Source: Lepidodermella squamata
Lineage: Eukaryota; Gastrotricha
DNA: 64,000 nt
Assembly (NCBI GenBank): GCA_047495785.1
Contig: JBLDXI010000042.1
Span: 1,302,001 to 1,366,000 of the forward strand
Direction of reading: 5' to 3'
The translations under genes and the position numbers were made by a program. Below, one piece after another: positions 35,701 to 45,940 of this stretch (positions are counted from its first letter, which is position 1; each line of letters starts with the position of its first letter). The notes under the pieces are model-generated. The model ran no database searches. It was given only the letters and a program-made list of their open reading frames with translations, and was not told where the DNA came from.

Positions 35701-38700
35701 TCATCAGGACCATCGATTCAACTTATCCCTGTCATTAAATTGTACGCTGATCAAAGTTTTTGGAGAAATTTTTCAAAATTTGAAATTCGTAAACAAGGTT
35801 GTAGGTTGGAGCCTGACATCTCGGTTTTTGCTCTAAATTAATTTTCCCTTATCCCTGTGCTCTCGTCCTCGGCGTTTTCGTCATCAGGACCATCGATTCA
35901 ACTTATCCCTGTCATTAAATTGTACGCTGATCAAAGTTTTTGGAGAAATTTTTCAAAATTTGAAATTCCAAAACAAGGTTGTAGGTTGGAGCCTGACATC
36001 TCGTTTTTTTGCTCTGAATTAATTTTCCCTTATCCCTGTGCTCTCGTCCTCGGCGTTTTCGTCATCAGGACCATCGATTCAACTTATCCCTGTCATTAAA
36101 TTGTACGCTGATCAAAGTTTTTGGAGAAATTTTTCAAAATTTGAAATTCCAAAACAAGGTTGTAGGTTGGAGCCTGACATCTCGTTTTTTTGCTCTGAAT
36201 TAATTTTCCCTTATCCCTGTGCTCTCGTCCTCGGCGTTTTCGTCATCAGGACCATCGATTCAACTTATCCCTGTCATTAAATTGTACGCTGATCAAAGTT
36301 TTTGGAGAAATTTTTCAAAATTTGAAATTCCAAAACAAGGTTGTAGGTTGGAGCCTGACATCTCGTTTTTTTGCTCTGAATTAATTTTCCCTTATCCCTG
36401 TGCTCTCGTCCTCGGCGTTTTCGTCATCAGGACCATCGATTCAACTTATCCCTGTCATTAAATTGTACGCTGATCAAATTTTTACAGGAAATTTTTCAAA
36501 ATTTGAAATTCAAAAACAAGGTCGTAGGTTGGAGCCTGACATCTCGTTTTTTTGCTCTGAATTAATTTTCCCTTATCCCTGTGCTCTCGTCCTCGGCGTT
36601 TTCGTCATCAGGACCATCGATTCAACTTATCCCTGTCATTAAATTGTACGCTGATCAAAGTTTTTGGAGAAATTTTTCAAAATTTGAAATTCCAAAACAA
36701 GGTTGTAGGTTGGAGCCTGACATCTCGTTTTTTTGCTCTGAATTAATTTTCCCTTATCCCTGTGCTCTCGTCCTCGGCGTTTTCGTCATCAGGACCATCG
36801 ATTCAACTTATCCCTGTCATTAAATTGTACGCTGATCAAAGTTTTTGGAGAAATTTTTCAAAATTTGAAATTCCAAAACAAGGTTGTAGGTTGGAGCCTG
36901 ACATCTCGTTTTTTTGCTCTGAATTAATTTTCCCTTATCCCTGTGCTCTCGTCCTCGGCGTTTTCGTCATCAGGACCATCGATTCAACTTATCCCTGTCA
37001 TTAAATTGTACGCTGATCAAATTTTTACAGGAAATTTTTCAAAATTTGAAATTCCAAAACAAGGTCGTAGGTTGGAGCCTGACATCTCGTTTTTTTGCTC
37101 TAAATTAATTTCCCTTATCCCTGTGCTCTTGTTCTCGTCGGACCCAAGCTCTCGTCTCTTGAGTCTCTAAATTTGTCTTTGATTCTCATGCTCAACACAT
37201 AATGCAAAATTCGTATTTCCAGGCACACCTGGTGTATGTGAAATCGTGAAGGCCCTAATGATAAACGCTCAAAGGCACCATGGTCCACGCCCTGTTCTGT
37301 CGAAGGCCGACTATCAGCGAACTTTTCGTCAGCGTCTGCTACTTGTTTCAAGGCTTGACGAGACCGAGTACAAGCGGCTGTACTACGCCCATTTTATCCT
37401 TATCAGCATGGCTTGGCAACGAGTGCAGGAGCATCTGATCGAGTTCCTGAAGCGCACGAATGTAGTTGGCACGGTCACCACTATTTTCGTCAGGAACGAA
37501 TTTCAAAGCGAATCACTCGTTGGCAACAAAAGTCATCTGCATATGGGCATTTCAGTACGCGAAAGCCGGGCAGAACTGCTGGAGAAGGTTTGCTGTGATC
37601 CTCGTGAATTCTTCTCGGAGCGGTACGGCACGTCATTCGACGAGCTTCAGCGCTTGAGGTTGGTCGAAAGCCGAGATCACTTCGAGCTGCTCAAGGAGGT
37701 CCATTACCCCTTCCAACGTCACGAATGCGAGAAAGCGTTTTGGAAATGTCAAGTTCCACGCGGCGAAGGTGGGGAAATGGTTTGCCGAGTTCGCCAGCAC
37801 GGTGTCTCCAGCAGCAACTATTTGGAAGAATTCCGCAACCTGTACTCCGAGGATACCCTGAAAGAGCTGCAATCCCTAGACCTCGCCAGAGAAGTGCCCA
37901 ATCCCACTGGCGACTTTGACTGGGAATTTCTGGCTGATCAGCTCAAGTCCGGCGTGTACCACTACGCGATTAAGCATCTCGAGAAGGGCGTGAAGTTCAT
38001 TCCCCAAATCCCGATCATCGCGGCAATGATGGGCGGCTCCACGAACTTTCAGATTTGCGATTCTCATTTCAGCGTATCTTACCTGACGAGCTACGTTGCC
38101 AGCTCCGACGCTCGTCCAGAAGCTTACGCTGCAACGACAGATGTTCCGGGCCAGGTCGTTGCTTTGTTCCCTGCTGGTTTTGAGCGAGGTCAAAAGCTTG
38201 CTAGTGTTCGGTGAGTGATATCTTTGCAGAGTTTATTGACTTTTTGAAAAACATGGACATTTTCAGGAAAGTGATGGAAGCGAAGCTGAAGCACTTCCGT
38301 CGTGAAAGCATGCAGAGCTTTATCTTCATCGCCTTGACAGAAGTTGCATGGTTCGCGTTGGGGTTTCCCTACACCATCACAAACGTCGGTTTCGTGCACA
38401 TCAACACGCACCCACCAGCTTCGCGGCTGATGTTGTGGCGACCGAAAGAAGCAGTGAAAAAGCGACTACCGGGTATGCTCTTGAGAATAGTTATTTTGAA
38501 TATTTTCAAATAATATTCGATAAACAGGTACAGATGTCGTTGCTGTCGACCCAAACTACAACCGTCGGGGCCTGCCTGAGTGGCGCTTGTTCACGGAAGC
38601 GTGCATTCGCCTGATCATGAAAATGAGTGGCACGAATCTGCACGCTGGCCCTGTGGAGAAATTCGAGATTCGACCTCCCGAGGCTCGTGTCTTTGCGTCA

Positions 38701-41700
38701 CCTGCTATCTATCACGCGGTGTTCATCATCGACCGAAAAAACCGACGGCCATACAACCCGATGGTCGACCCTTACATCCGTTTTTTCGACGGCTTCAAGC
38801 GGGAGGTCCGAATCAACGATTGTAGTTTGCAAATAGCGCTCGATTATCTGGCTCAGCAGGACCAGGCAAGTCCAGCCGTGCAAGCTCTTACGGAGATCTT
38901 TGAATACTTGGCCGAAGGCGATCCTATCTACGTCGCTCGGTAAGAGTTTAGTGAAAATTCATCTTAAATGTGTTAACATTTTATGTTTCACTAGGTATCT
39001 GCACGTCACCAATAAGGCGGCGATAATTCCAGTCCTATCCACCGTTTCTCCGCTCAACCGCTTCAACTTTTTGTATCACGTCGTGATGACGTTTGGTCGA
39101 ATCGAAGAGGAAGCTACGACCTTTCAGGCTGGTCACCTTCGCGCGGCATTTGTTCGATCGGGCCTCATTCGGGTCAATCCAGAAGGCGAGCCGACCCATC
39201 TTCGTGAAGACGTGAATGCGCTGAAGCGACGAGTTATTCTCGAGATCTTCGCATTCCTGCCAGTTGGTGTGAAGAGATTCGATTTCTACGTCAAAACCCT
39301 GAAATCCATGTTCGAGGAGTTTTTCTTTGGCGATGGAAACACTGACAATCTCTGTCCAACGACTGACTGGGATGCGATCGAACGAGAAGTTGACGAAGAC
39401 ATTGCTCGCACGGAAGCAGAAATGAGGCGATCTGTTCTAGAGGTCACGCATTCGCAACTGCACGACAAGCTGCAACTACCACCTTTGTCTGCTTTCGATA
39501 AGGCTACGCCACAAGAACAGTTGGAATGGGTCCCTAGTCTGCAGCGGCAACGAGGTCAGTCTGATCAGTCATTCCAGGAGCAGCAGGCGGCCTTGGCGTT
39601 CGGAATGAAGACGATCCATCGCTTCCAAAGCAGAGCTAGCTACAAGCATCTCGCACTTGTTGGTCCTCCGGGGGCTGGGAAGACAACGCTGGCGCAGACA
39701 CTTGCTTTGTATGCGATGGCTAAAGGGCTCAGAGTGATGATAACTGCACTGACTTCTGAGCGGGCGCGTGTTCTCGGTGGTCGCCACATCCATTTGCTTT
39801 TCCCGATTCCTGTCAAGGAGAAGCCGTATAGGGAAGTGATGGCGTATGCGGATAATTGCCTCAAAAACCTTTGCTTCAAAACCACACCTTCGGTTATGCT
39901 ATATCGCGTGGATGTATTCATTGTCGAGGAGATTGGCCTTGTGAATGCCGAAACTCTGGATATTTTGGACACTGTCATGAGGAGTCTTACAGGTAAGAAA
40001 ACTAGTATTCAATTATTGTTCACATTTATGGTTTGTATCAGGAGTCGATGCGAAAATGGGTGGCAAATTGGTCATTGCTACAGGCGACTTTGCACAGCTG
40101 GAGACCATTAATGGTGAGAGTTGATTTATCACAATTTTTAGTTCTATGTTTGTTTCTTTATGTTTCAATTTAGGTCGATCATTTTGGGAATCAACGCAGC
40201 TGTACCTCAGCTACGACGTCGCGTTGTTCAAACATTTCGTTCGGGCCGCGACCGACCCGTTGCTTCAGCGAGTGTTGTTAACATTGCGGCAAGCCATTCT
40301 GGATGAGAGCGACCGTGACTTCGTCCTCAAAGCTGTGAATGGCACTTGCATCTTCTACGATTCATGGGACGCTGTTCCCTTTCAAGTTCAGCGAATCGTC
40401 CCAACAAGAGACGCTGAGCAAGAGGTTTGTTAGATATGTCAATGTTGAAGGTCACGCATGCCTTGTTACCAAACAGGTCATTCGGAAGTTCCTGCAAGAC
40501 GCCAGTCTAAGTGGCAAGACTTTGAAAACAGCATTGTGCATCGACGAAGTGAGCACGCGTGGTGCCTGGGAACCTCTCCACCGTCCTGAATGGAAAAAAG
40601 CTATCAACAAACAATCGCTCAAGCCTGAGAGCCTAACCCTGTTTGTTGGTGCCGTGGTTGCTATGACCTACAACCACGTAGCGTCGAACCCGCAACACTC
40701 ATTCTCTCAAGGACAGCTGGCTCTGGTCACGCAGCTGCCGGAAGACATGGATGCACCGGATGCCAAAATTGCTGTCCGGCTAGTGCCTCCAGGGGTGCGT
40801 GATATTGCACCAGATGAAGCTTGGCCTGTGATAAATGTGGGCCGCCATCGGGACGATAATATTGTTGTAGGCGACAACAAAACGCACCTGCGTCGTGTTC
40901 AGTTTCCGCTGCGGCATTACATTGCCTCGACTATTCATCGTGAGTGCTAACCTTGTTATTTCTATTTAAGTAGATGAAGACCTTACTTTTTTCAGGAATC
41001 ATGGGTTCCACCTGCGAGAACGGTGTTGCAGCCAAAATTGCCTCCAACGAGAAGGTAAGTATTGATAATAATAACTGTGGATATTGAATGTTCAATGTAC
41101 TGTAATGAAGGGCTACGTGCTATGGGAACGAGCGCAGCTTGCTGTGATTCTCTCACGGTGCCGTTCACTTGACCGTGTCTCATTTGTTGGCGAACGCGCA
41201 GACATCACTCTGGCCATCGAAAGACTGTTGATGGCAGTTGATGAGCCATACGAGGCTATTGTCGCATCGCTGCAAACGCTGGACGTGCTGTCTAATTCAA
41301 TAGTCGCCAGTAACTGGTCAGCCGGCCGACAGCAGCAGGTCAGCGTCCCCGACGAACTGCCTGACATCACGTTCCGCGTTTTACGAACAACTTCCGGGTT
41401 AGTCCACTTGTTTCGTGTTATTTATAGTCAAATAGATAATTGCGTATGTCCCATTATATCGAGCCTTGGCAGTTCCTATTTCTATAACCATATAATAAGT
41501 CGAATGTTTTCAAGAAACATTTTTCTCTTAGATCATTCACGATCGAGCAGATTGGTGATGGTCAACCTTGTATGCCATTGTAAGTTTGGCATTGTTCATC
41601 TGCTTTTTATACTATTCTTACTTTCTTCATAGGCCTTCAGCCGCTGAGCAGGCAAGCTCTTCCGATGTGCCTCGGTTAGTAAAACCTATCCATTCCGTTT

Positions 41701-43402
41701 CATTGCTTAAATTTCTTCTAAATTTAACAGAGTGCCGCCATTGTTAGACTTTTACCGCGTGGTCGGTCCTGATTTGTCGGAACGCGAGCCTAATGGCTTC
41801 GTCTACCAATTGGTGGAGGTGGCTCAGCCATGGGCCAGCTACTGCGGCGAAACTACGCATGCGCCTCTAAAGCGACTTTACGAGCACAATCACAGTAAAT
41901 ACAAGAGAGACTAAAATGAATCAAACTACTGAAATTTCATTTCAGATGCAGGGGCCGCGATGACTCGCGGCAAGCAATGGTACTTGTACACCGTCGCTCG
42001 TGGTTTGCCTGATGACGACACCAGGTTGCGCCTGGAGAAAAGGTGTCAGGACCTTATCACAGCGCAACCTCAGCTGTTGCCATGGCAAGTCAGAGCTAAA
42101 TTCGAATGTTACGTCGACGAAATAAATGCTCGGCTTCAATTGTGCGGCGATCCGATAGCGGTGATCCGATACGGTCAGTTGGATGAGGCGAAAGTTCGCC
42201 GCCTGCAATTCATCTCCTTGTGAGTCACCTGATGGATTTAATTCTTTTTAGTTAATACGTTCACTTTTTCAGCACATCGGAAATTCGGACAGCGCCGGCG
42301 CCACCGCCAGCGCAAGAAGAAGCAAGTGAACTCATCGACCAAGACCTCCCCTCAACTCCTAACCCTCAGCCTGTCACTCTTCCTGGGACATCAAACCCAT
42401 CTGCCAGCCGACGACCATTGAATCCTGGTGCGATTTTACCAGCAGCGCCTCGTGTGGTTACAGGTCTATTTGAATCAATCGGCCCTACCCATTTTGAGGA
42501 TGAACCATTTGGATTTGTGTACCATATCGTTTCGCTCAGCCGACCTTGGCACAGCTATTACGGAGAAACCACGTATTCCCCGATCAAACGCTTGTCTGAA
42601 CACAATAACAGTATGATGTTAATGTAAGTTATATCTCTCTTCATTATCCGTCTTTTAATTAGATGCGGGGGCTGTCATGACTCGTGGCGACCAGTGGCTG
42701 CTCTACGCAGTCGTCTCCCAGCTGTCAAGTCGGCGAGAGCGGATGTATCTCGAGGCAGAAATGCATCGAATACTTCGCCGGTATCCCCGAATTTTGCCAT
42801 GGCAATTGCGAGCGCGACTATTCAACGTCGTGGCCAACTGGCAAATGTACAACCGGAGTGCCGCAGTTGTCATCCACATGAGTGACCTCAATGAAGGCGA
42901 AGTTCGGCGACGCCTTACAGCTCGAGCAGCGTTAAGGAATGGTGATCTGCCAGGTTTGTGCCGAAAGCTATTTATATTTTTTATCACTGAACTTACTGTT
43001 TACGTTTGTTAACCCAAATGAAGAGAGCGATTTCCTTGATGGCATTAATCGCCCGGTTGGTTGCGTTACAACCGGGGATCCAAACGCGCCAGGTGAATTT
43101 ATTAACTGTCAAATTATTTACTTATTTTTTATTTGTAAACAGCTGATTGTCCGCCAGAACTTTTCCAAATGCCACTTACCCTCGCGGATGTCTTGTCGCT
43201 GCAACCGGCGCCCATTCCGCGGCAACGCCAACCTCAGCCGCTAATTCTACCAGTGCAGGAAGACAGGTGCCACTGTGGCGAGGAGATTTTCGGAGCGTGC
43301 TGCTGCGCTTACCATCAGGCGCACTTTCCGCAGCTGCTATGCCACGACCACTTCATGGCCAGCCAGTGCAGCGCTCCGCAGGAGGAAAACACGCAAGCAT
43401 AA
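29799..43402 (+). CDS. Helitron-like Rep/helicase/double GIY-YIG protein, copy 2
   Basis: A 27-exon gene. My joins are 29799-30000, 30063-30119, 30182-30232, 30281-30337, 30401-30673, 30741-30794, 30851-31270, 31325-32068, 32901-33422, 33549-34886, 37223-38210, 38267-38472, 38528-38939, 38995-39992, 40042-40113, 40174-40424, 40477-40939, 40996-41054, 41111-41397, 41532-41579, 41633-41674, 41731-41894, 41946-42219, 42273-42610, 42663-42953, 43024-43092 and 43143-43402. The frame stays open for about 2,979 codons. Architecture follows copy 1 (zinc modules, unknown domain, Rep with HUH near residue 1344, PIF1 helicase, GIY-YIG). It then adds a Pro-rich linker, a second GIY-YIG module and a Cys/His-rich tail. 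The ten exons from 33549 to 41579 have the same lengths as in copy 1. Intron 10 is swollen by a 181-bp satellite array. Confidence 0.85.
30063..30794 (+). other. Zinc module 2 and Ser/Pro micro-exons of copy 2
   Basis: Three small exons (57, 51 and 57 nt), a 273-nt exon and a 54-nt exon, all phase 1-1. The 273-nt exon fuses one Ser/Pro segment directly to the zinc module (CPVCGAKGRK), with no separating intron as in copy 1. The small segments resemble each other (for example SEESLPPL and PQESLPPG), consistent with serial exon duplication. Confidence 0.6.
30851..32068 (+). other. Unknown N-terminal domain of copy 2 (two exons)
   Basis: Homologue of 17356-18569. The 54-bp intron between its exons (31271-31324) happens to be open in frame, so reading straight through would also be possible. 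The cysteine pattern is CACC, then CTLCRCC, then ICPQGC. Function unknown. Confidence 0.55.
32069..32900. other. Long intron 8 of copy 2
   Basis: Non-coding in all frames that I can follow. The outer parts align with the shorter intron 18570-18936 of copy 1. A central insertion of about 450 bp has no partner there and I do not recognise it. Confidence 0.5.
33549..38472 (+). other. Helitron Rep (HUH endonuclease) region, copy 2
   Basis: Same motifs as copy 1: WFGTITCND at the end of the 1,338-nt exon, HLHMGISV in the 988-nt exon, and SYLTSYVAS near its end. The 988-nt exon differs from copy 1 at only about 24 positions by eye (about 2.4%). The first 165 nt of the exon before it differ at roughly 13%. 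Confidence 0.88.
34975..37117 (+). repeat. 181-bp satellite array in intron 10 of copy 2, about 12 units
   Basis: Units are of two subtypes. Subtype A has AAATTTTTACAGGAAA and subtype B has AAAGTTTTTGGAGAAA at the same place. The order along the array is A B B A B B B B A B B A, suggesting a higher-order A-B-B pattern. Each unit carries a degenerate B box (GGTTGGAGCCT). Subtype A contains a splice-acceptor-like TTTTTACAG. The array interrupts the gene between the two exons that make up the Rep active site. Confidence 0.95.
39560..41397 (+). other. PIF1-type SF1B helicase domain, copy 2
   Basis: Walker A GPPGAGKTTLA, GGRHIHLLF, Walker B FIVEEIGLVN, motif III ATGDFAQLETING, FSQGQLALV and motif VI AVILSRCRSLDRVSFVG are all present. 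The Glu-Glu Walker B is shared with copy 1, so it is ancestral and not a sequencing error. Confidence 0.85.
41731..42219 (+). other. First GIY-YIG module of copy 2
   Basis: Encoded by two exons. GFVY, SYCGET, KRLYEHN and a later LEKRCQDLI helix match the GIY-YIG pattern. The splice point after the EHNH helix is identical to copy 1 and to the second module. Confidence 0.65.
42440..42953 (+). other. Second GIY-YIG module of copy 2
   Basis: GFVYHIVSLSRPW, SYYGET, KRLSEHNN and, in the next exon, AGAVMTRGDQW and YLEAEMHRIL repeat the first module's layout with clear divergence. The intron splits this module at exactly the same codon and phase as the first, so duplication occurred at the genomic DNA level. 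Copy 1 has a stop codon before this region. Confidence 0.65.
43143..43402 (+). other. C-terminal Cys/His-rich exon of copy 2
   Basis: The last exon encodes a Pro/Gln-rich stretch followed by CHCGEEIFGACCCAYHQAH and CHDH, a likely zinc-binding cluster. It has no counterpart in copy 1. The family is unknown. Confidence 0.5.
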
Positions 43403-43425
43403 ATCTTCCAAACAAGTCGCTACTA

Positions 43426-43509
43426 ATGGTGTCATCATTAGGGCTAATGGTGTCATCATTAGGGCTAATGGTGTCATCATTAGGGCTAATGGTGTCATCA
43501 TTAGGGCCC
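43426..43509 (+). repeat. 21-bp minisatellite, 4 copies
   Basis: Four tandem copies of AATGGTGTCATCATTAGGGC plus one base, starting 24 bp after the stop codon of gene 2 and essentially perfect. It lies in the presumed 3' UTR. Confidence 0.9.
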
Positions 43510-43805
43510 GGTATCGCCCCTATCCGGGGTCACAACTACCTCGCGTATTTGTTGACCACCACCGAGTAGACACACCCCGGTGCATGTCTATGAAGGGAGG
43601 GGCCCTTTCTTAAAAAAAATTAACTTCCCTTATTAACAGTATTCATTCATTCATTTAATTCTACTTACAAATTTATATCTATGTGCATCCTCTTTTCCTT
43701 TTTTAATCTGTTATCACATGTCATCGATTAGATTATTTTTTGCTTTGTTCCCTGCCTTATTTTAATGCTGTCAACAACTCTCGTGAAGAGTAAGCCCTAT
43801 GGTTC

Positions 43806-44129
43806 TTGCATTCCCTTGCATTCTCTTCCATTCTCTTATTTTCAGAGAAGCGAAACAAAGGGACATTCGTATTGTCCCCAGAAGAACTTCCGGGACTTCT
43901 GGGCGAATTAATTAATGGTTATACTATATTGCTGCCTATTATTTCTGTCTTTAATCATTATTGTATTTCTTTCTTTCTGTCTTCAACAACAGCTTGCTGC
44001 AGAAGAAGCGCGCTAAGCCGCCTGAGCCCGCCTATTTTCGAACGTGAAGAACGCATTAGCGTATGGAATAGGTTAGGGCCTTACAGCGGCTTTCCAACTT
44101 CGCTTGGCGTTGAAACCGGTTTGAAATAA
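43806..44129 (+). CDS. Small ORF of unknown function downstream of gene 2
   Basis: An open frame of about 107 codons, part of which may be two exons (acceptor TTATTTTCAG at 43845 and acceptor CTTCAACAACAG before the second half). The predicted parts KRNKGTFVLSPEELPGLLG and SPPIFEREERISVWN look protein-like in composition. No family recognised. It could be a decayed 3' exon set of the Helitron-like gene. Confidence 0.25.
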   Translation: MHSLAFSSILLFSEKRNKGTFVLSPEELPGLLGELINGYTILLPIISVFNHYCISFFLSSTTACCRRSALSRLSPPIFEREERISVWNRLGPYSGFPTSLGVETGLK

Positions 44130-44339
44130 TTGTCTTAATAATGAGGAGTGGTTCGCATGATAATTTTTTCACAGATACAAGAGGAGCCGCTGATGCAACA
44201 CATGGTTACACTTCCTTTTTTTCAAATATTAGTTTCACTATTTCATGCCATTCAGTGAGTTCAGAAAGTGCAGCTAATCAAGAAGGTTGTTAGTTCTATG
44301 TTCATTTTCCAATTTCCAATAATCATTTGTGAACAAAAT

Positions 44340-44619
44340 TTAGAATCGAGCGCTCCGAAATATCGACGCCGAAGAAGAAGAAGAACGTCGAAGAAGATCA
44401 AGCAGCAGCCGACGCAGGAGCAGCAACAGCAACTGATGCCCAAGCATAAGCAACTGCAGCAAAGGCAACTGATGCCCAAGCAGAAGCAACTGCAGCAAAT
44501 GCAACTGATACAGAAGCAGAAGCAGCGGAAGCACCAACGCCATTACCAACAGCAGCGGCCGAATGATTGGCAACAAACGATTAACATACAGAAATGTGTT
44601 ATCGTCGTGAGGAAATAAC
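44340..44619 (+). CDS. Arg/Gln/Lys-rich repeat ORF
   Basis: After an acceptor-like TTTAG at 44338-44342 an open frame encodes an Arg run (possible nuclear localisation signal), then about 2.5 copies of a 36-bp, 12-residue repeat resembling LMPKQKQLQQMQ, then stops at about 44619. It could be a terminal exon or a coding minisatellite by chance. No upstream exon found. Confidence 0.25.
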
Positions 44620-44871
44620 ATGTTCTCGTAACTGTTCTCTTAACTGCCGTTGAAGAAGAAGAGAGGTCCGAATCAACGATAAATAAATGTCATCTTATTG
44701 TTACCCTGATTGTTTTTTGCAAGAAATTCTTCAACCTTCGGAACTAAACATGGTCGCAGTTTCGAACCCGATCTCTCGTCTTTTTGCCAATTTTATTCCC
44801 CAACCTTCATTTTTCCGTTCTTTGCTACTCAATTGTTACCCGATTGTGCAATTTCAAATGTCATCAACATT

Positions 44872-45415
44872 GGGGTGAGGGGGAAACATCATCCCCTCCA
44901 ATGACGTGGAGGGGATCTCGCAGGGGTGGTTACACATCTTACGCCGTGCGCAGCACCCAGGAGAGTAGAGAGAAAGAAAGAAAAAGGCTAGCGCAGCGTC
45001 AGCCTTGTGGAACTCTCCTGGATGAGAGGCGCGACCGTAGGTTTTCCCGAGACGATAGTCTCAAATGTCAAATTTATATACGCCATTCATTGTGGGAATC
45101 CACCATAGGGTATTTCACGCGTCGAAAGCTACTCAAATGTTAAGCCAAGTATGTCGCACAACCTTGAGCTTGGTGTCATTCGATAGCCCTTGCTCTAGAA
45201 CCTCCCAGAATAATTAGTTGATTAGATCGGATGATTTTTCGAATTATGGCAAATTTTAAACTGATTTCCGATAAATCGATCGATTAAAAAAACTGCATAA
45301 AAAATGGTCCATTCAACAGGAGGATCATGGTGATATCATAAAAAATGCTACGAAAAGGAAAAAATGAAGTCACCCTCGGCCTCTCCCCAAGGCTTGGGGG
45401 AGGCCATAGTCGCTT
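44872..45415 (+). repeat. Dispersed hairpin-rich repeat, diverged copy 5
   Basis: The 5' hairpin (CCCCTCCA arms) is intact, while the B-box region has mutated (GGTGGTTACACAT). The terminal GC hairpin near 45383-45410 has different arm sequence (GGCCTCTCCCC with TGGGGGAGGCC) yet still pairs. It is the third same-strand copy flanking the two gene units. Confidence 0.7.
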
Positions 45416-45527
45416 ATCAAATTAATTTTCATTTTTCATTTAACACTTGAAAGTGCGCTGGTGGAAACACTCTGAAACACTCTCTGATGACGATTTTCGG
45501 AAAAGAGCACATTTTTTAAACGGAATG

Positions 45528-45940
45528 TCTATTCGTACATAGTATGTACGCGAAAATTGCTATTCGTACATAGTTTCGATATGCTTTTTTCTAAGATTAA
45601 CAACTTGCTCAATTTTCATCCCATCAATCTAATTTTGTGCGTGCTGATAGCTGACCATCAGGCCTATCTCCCCTCAAAAAATCACCATTGGACCCCCTAA
45701 GGTAGATTCGCAAAATGGCATTATTTGAATTGTTTTTCACGACCCTAGCGTGAATACTTTGGAAGATAATCTGACGAAATTTGACCACTAGATAGGCCTC
45801 ACTTTGCTGCATCTCCCTGTGAAATTCCATGGTATCATCGTCAAATCTCGAATTTCCACACCCATTTGAATAACTCTGAAAAATCGCGCAAAACTATGTA
45901 CGAATAGCAATTTTCGCGTACATAGTTATGTATGAATAGC
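45528..45940. mobile_element. Palindromic MITE-like element with ~49-bp terminal inverted repeats
   Basis: The left end (45528-45576) and the reverse complement of the right end (45891-45940) match closely, sharing CGCGAAAATTGCTATTCGTA, with a 2-base indel. The internal ~310 bp has no convincing ORF. I could not identify an unambiguous target-site duplication, so the superfamily is unknown. Confidence 0.75.

Noticed and set aside
35134-37170. Series of 80-codon open frames on the plus strand
   Set aside because: They are the same satellite unit read repeatedly; spacing equals the 181-bp period and there is no protein-like composition.
16312-43402. Large DNA virus or Maverick origin for the two big genes
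   Set aside because: No capsid, packaging ATPase, protease or polymerase-like sequence; Rep, linker and helicase motifs match Helitrons in order and spacing.
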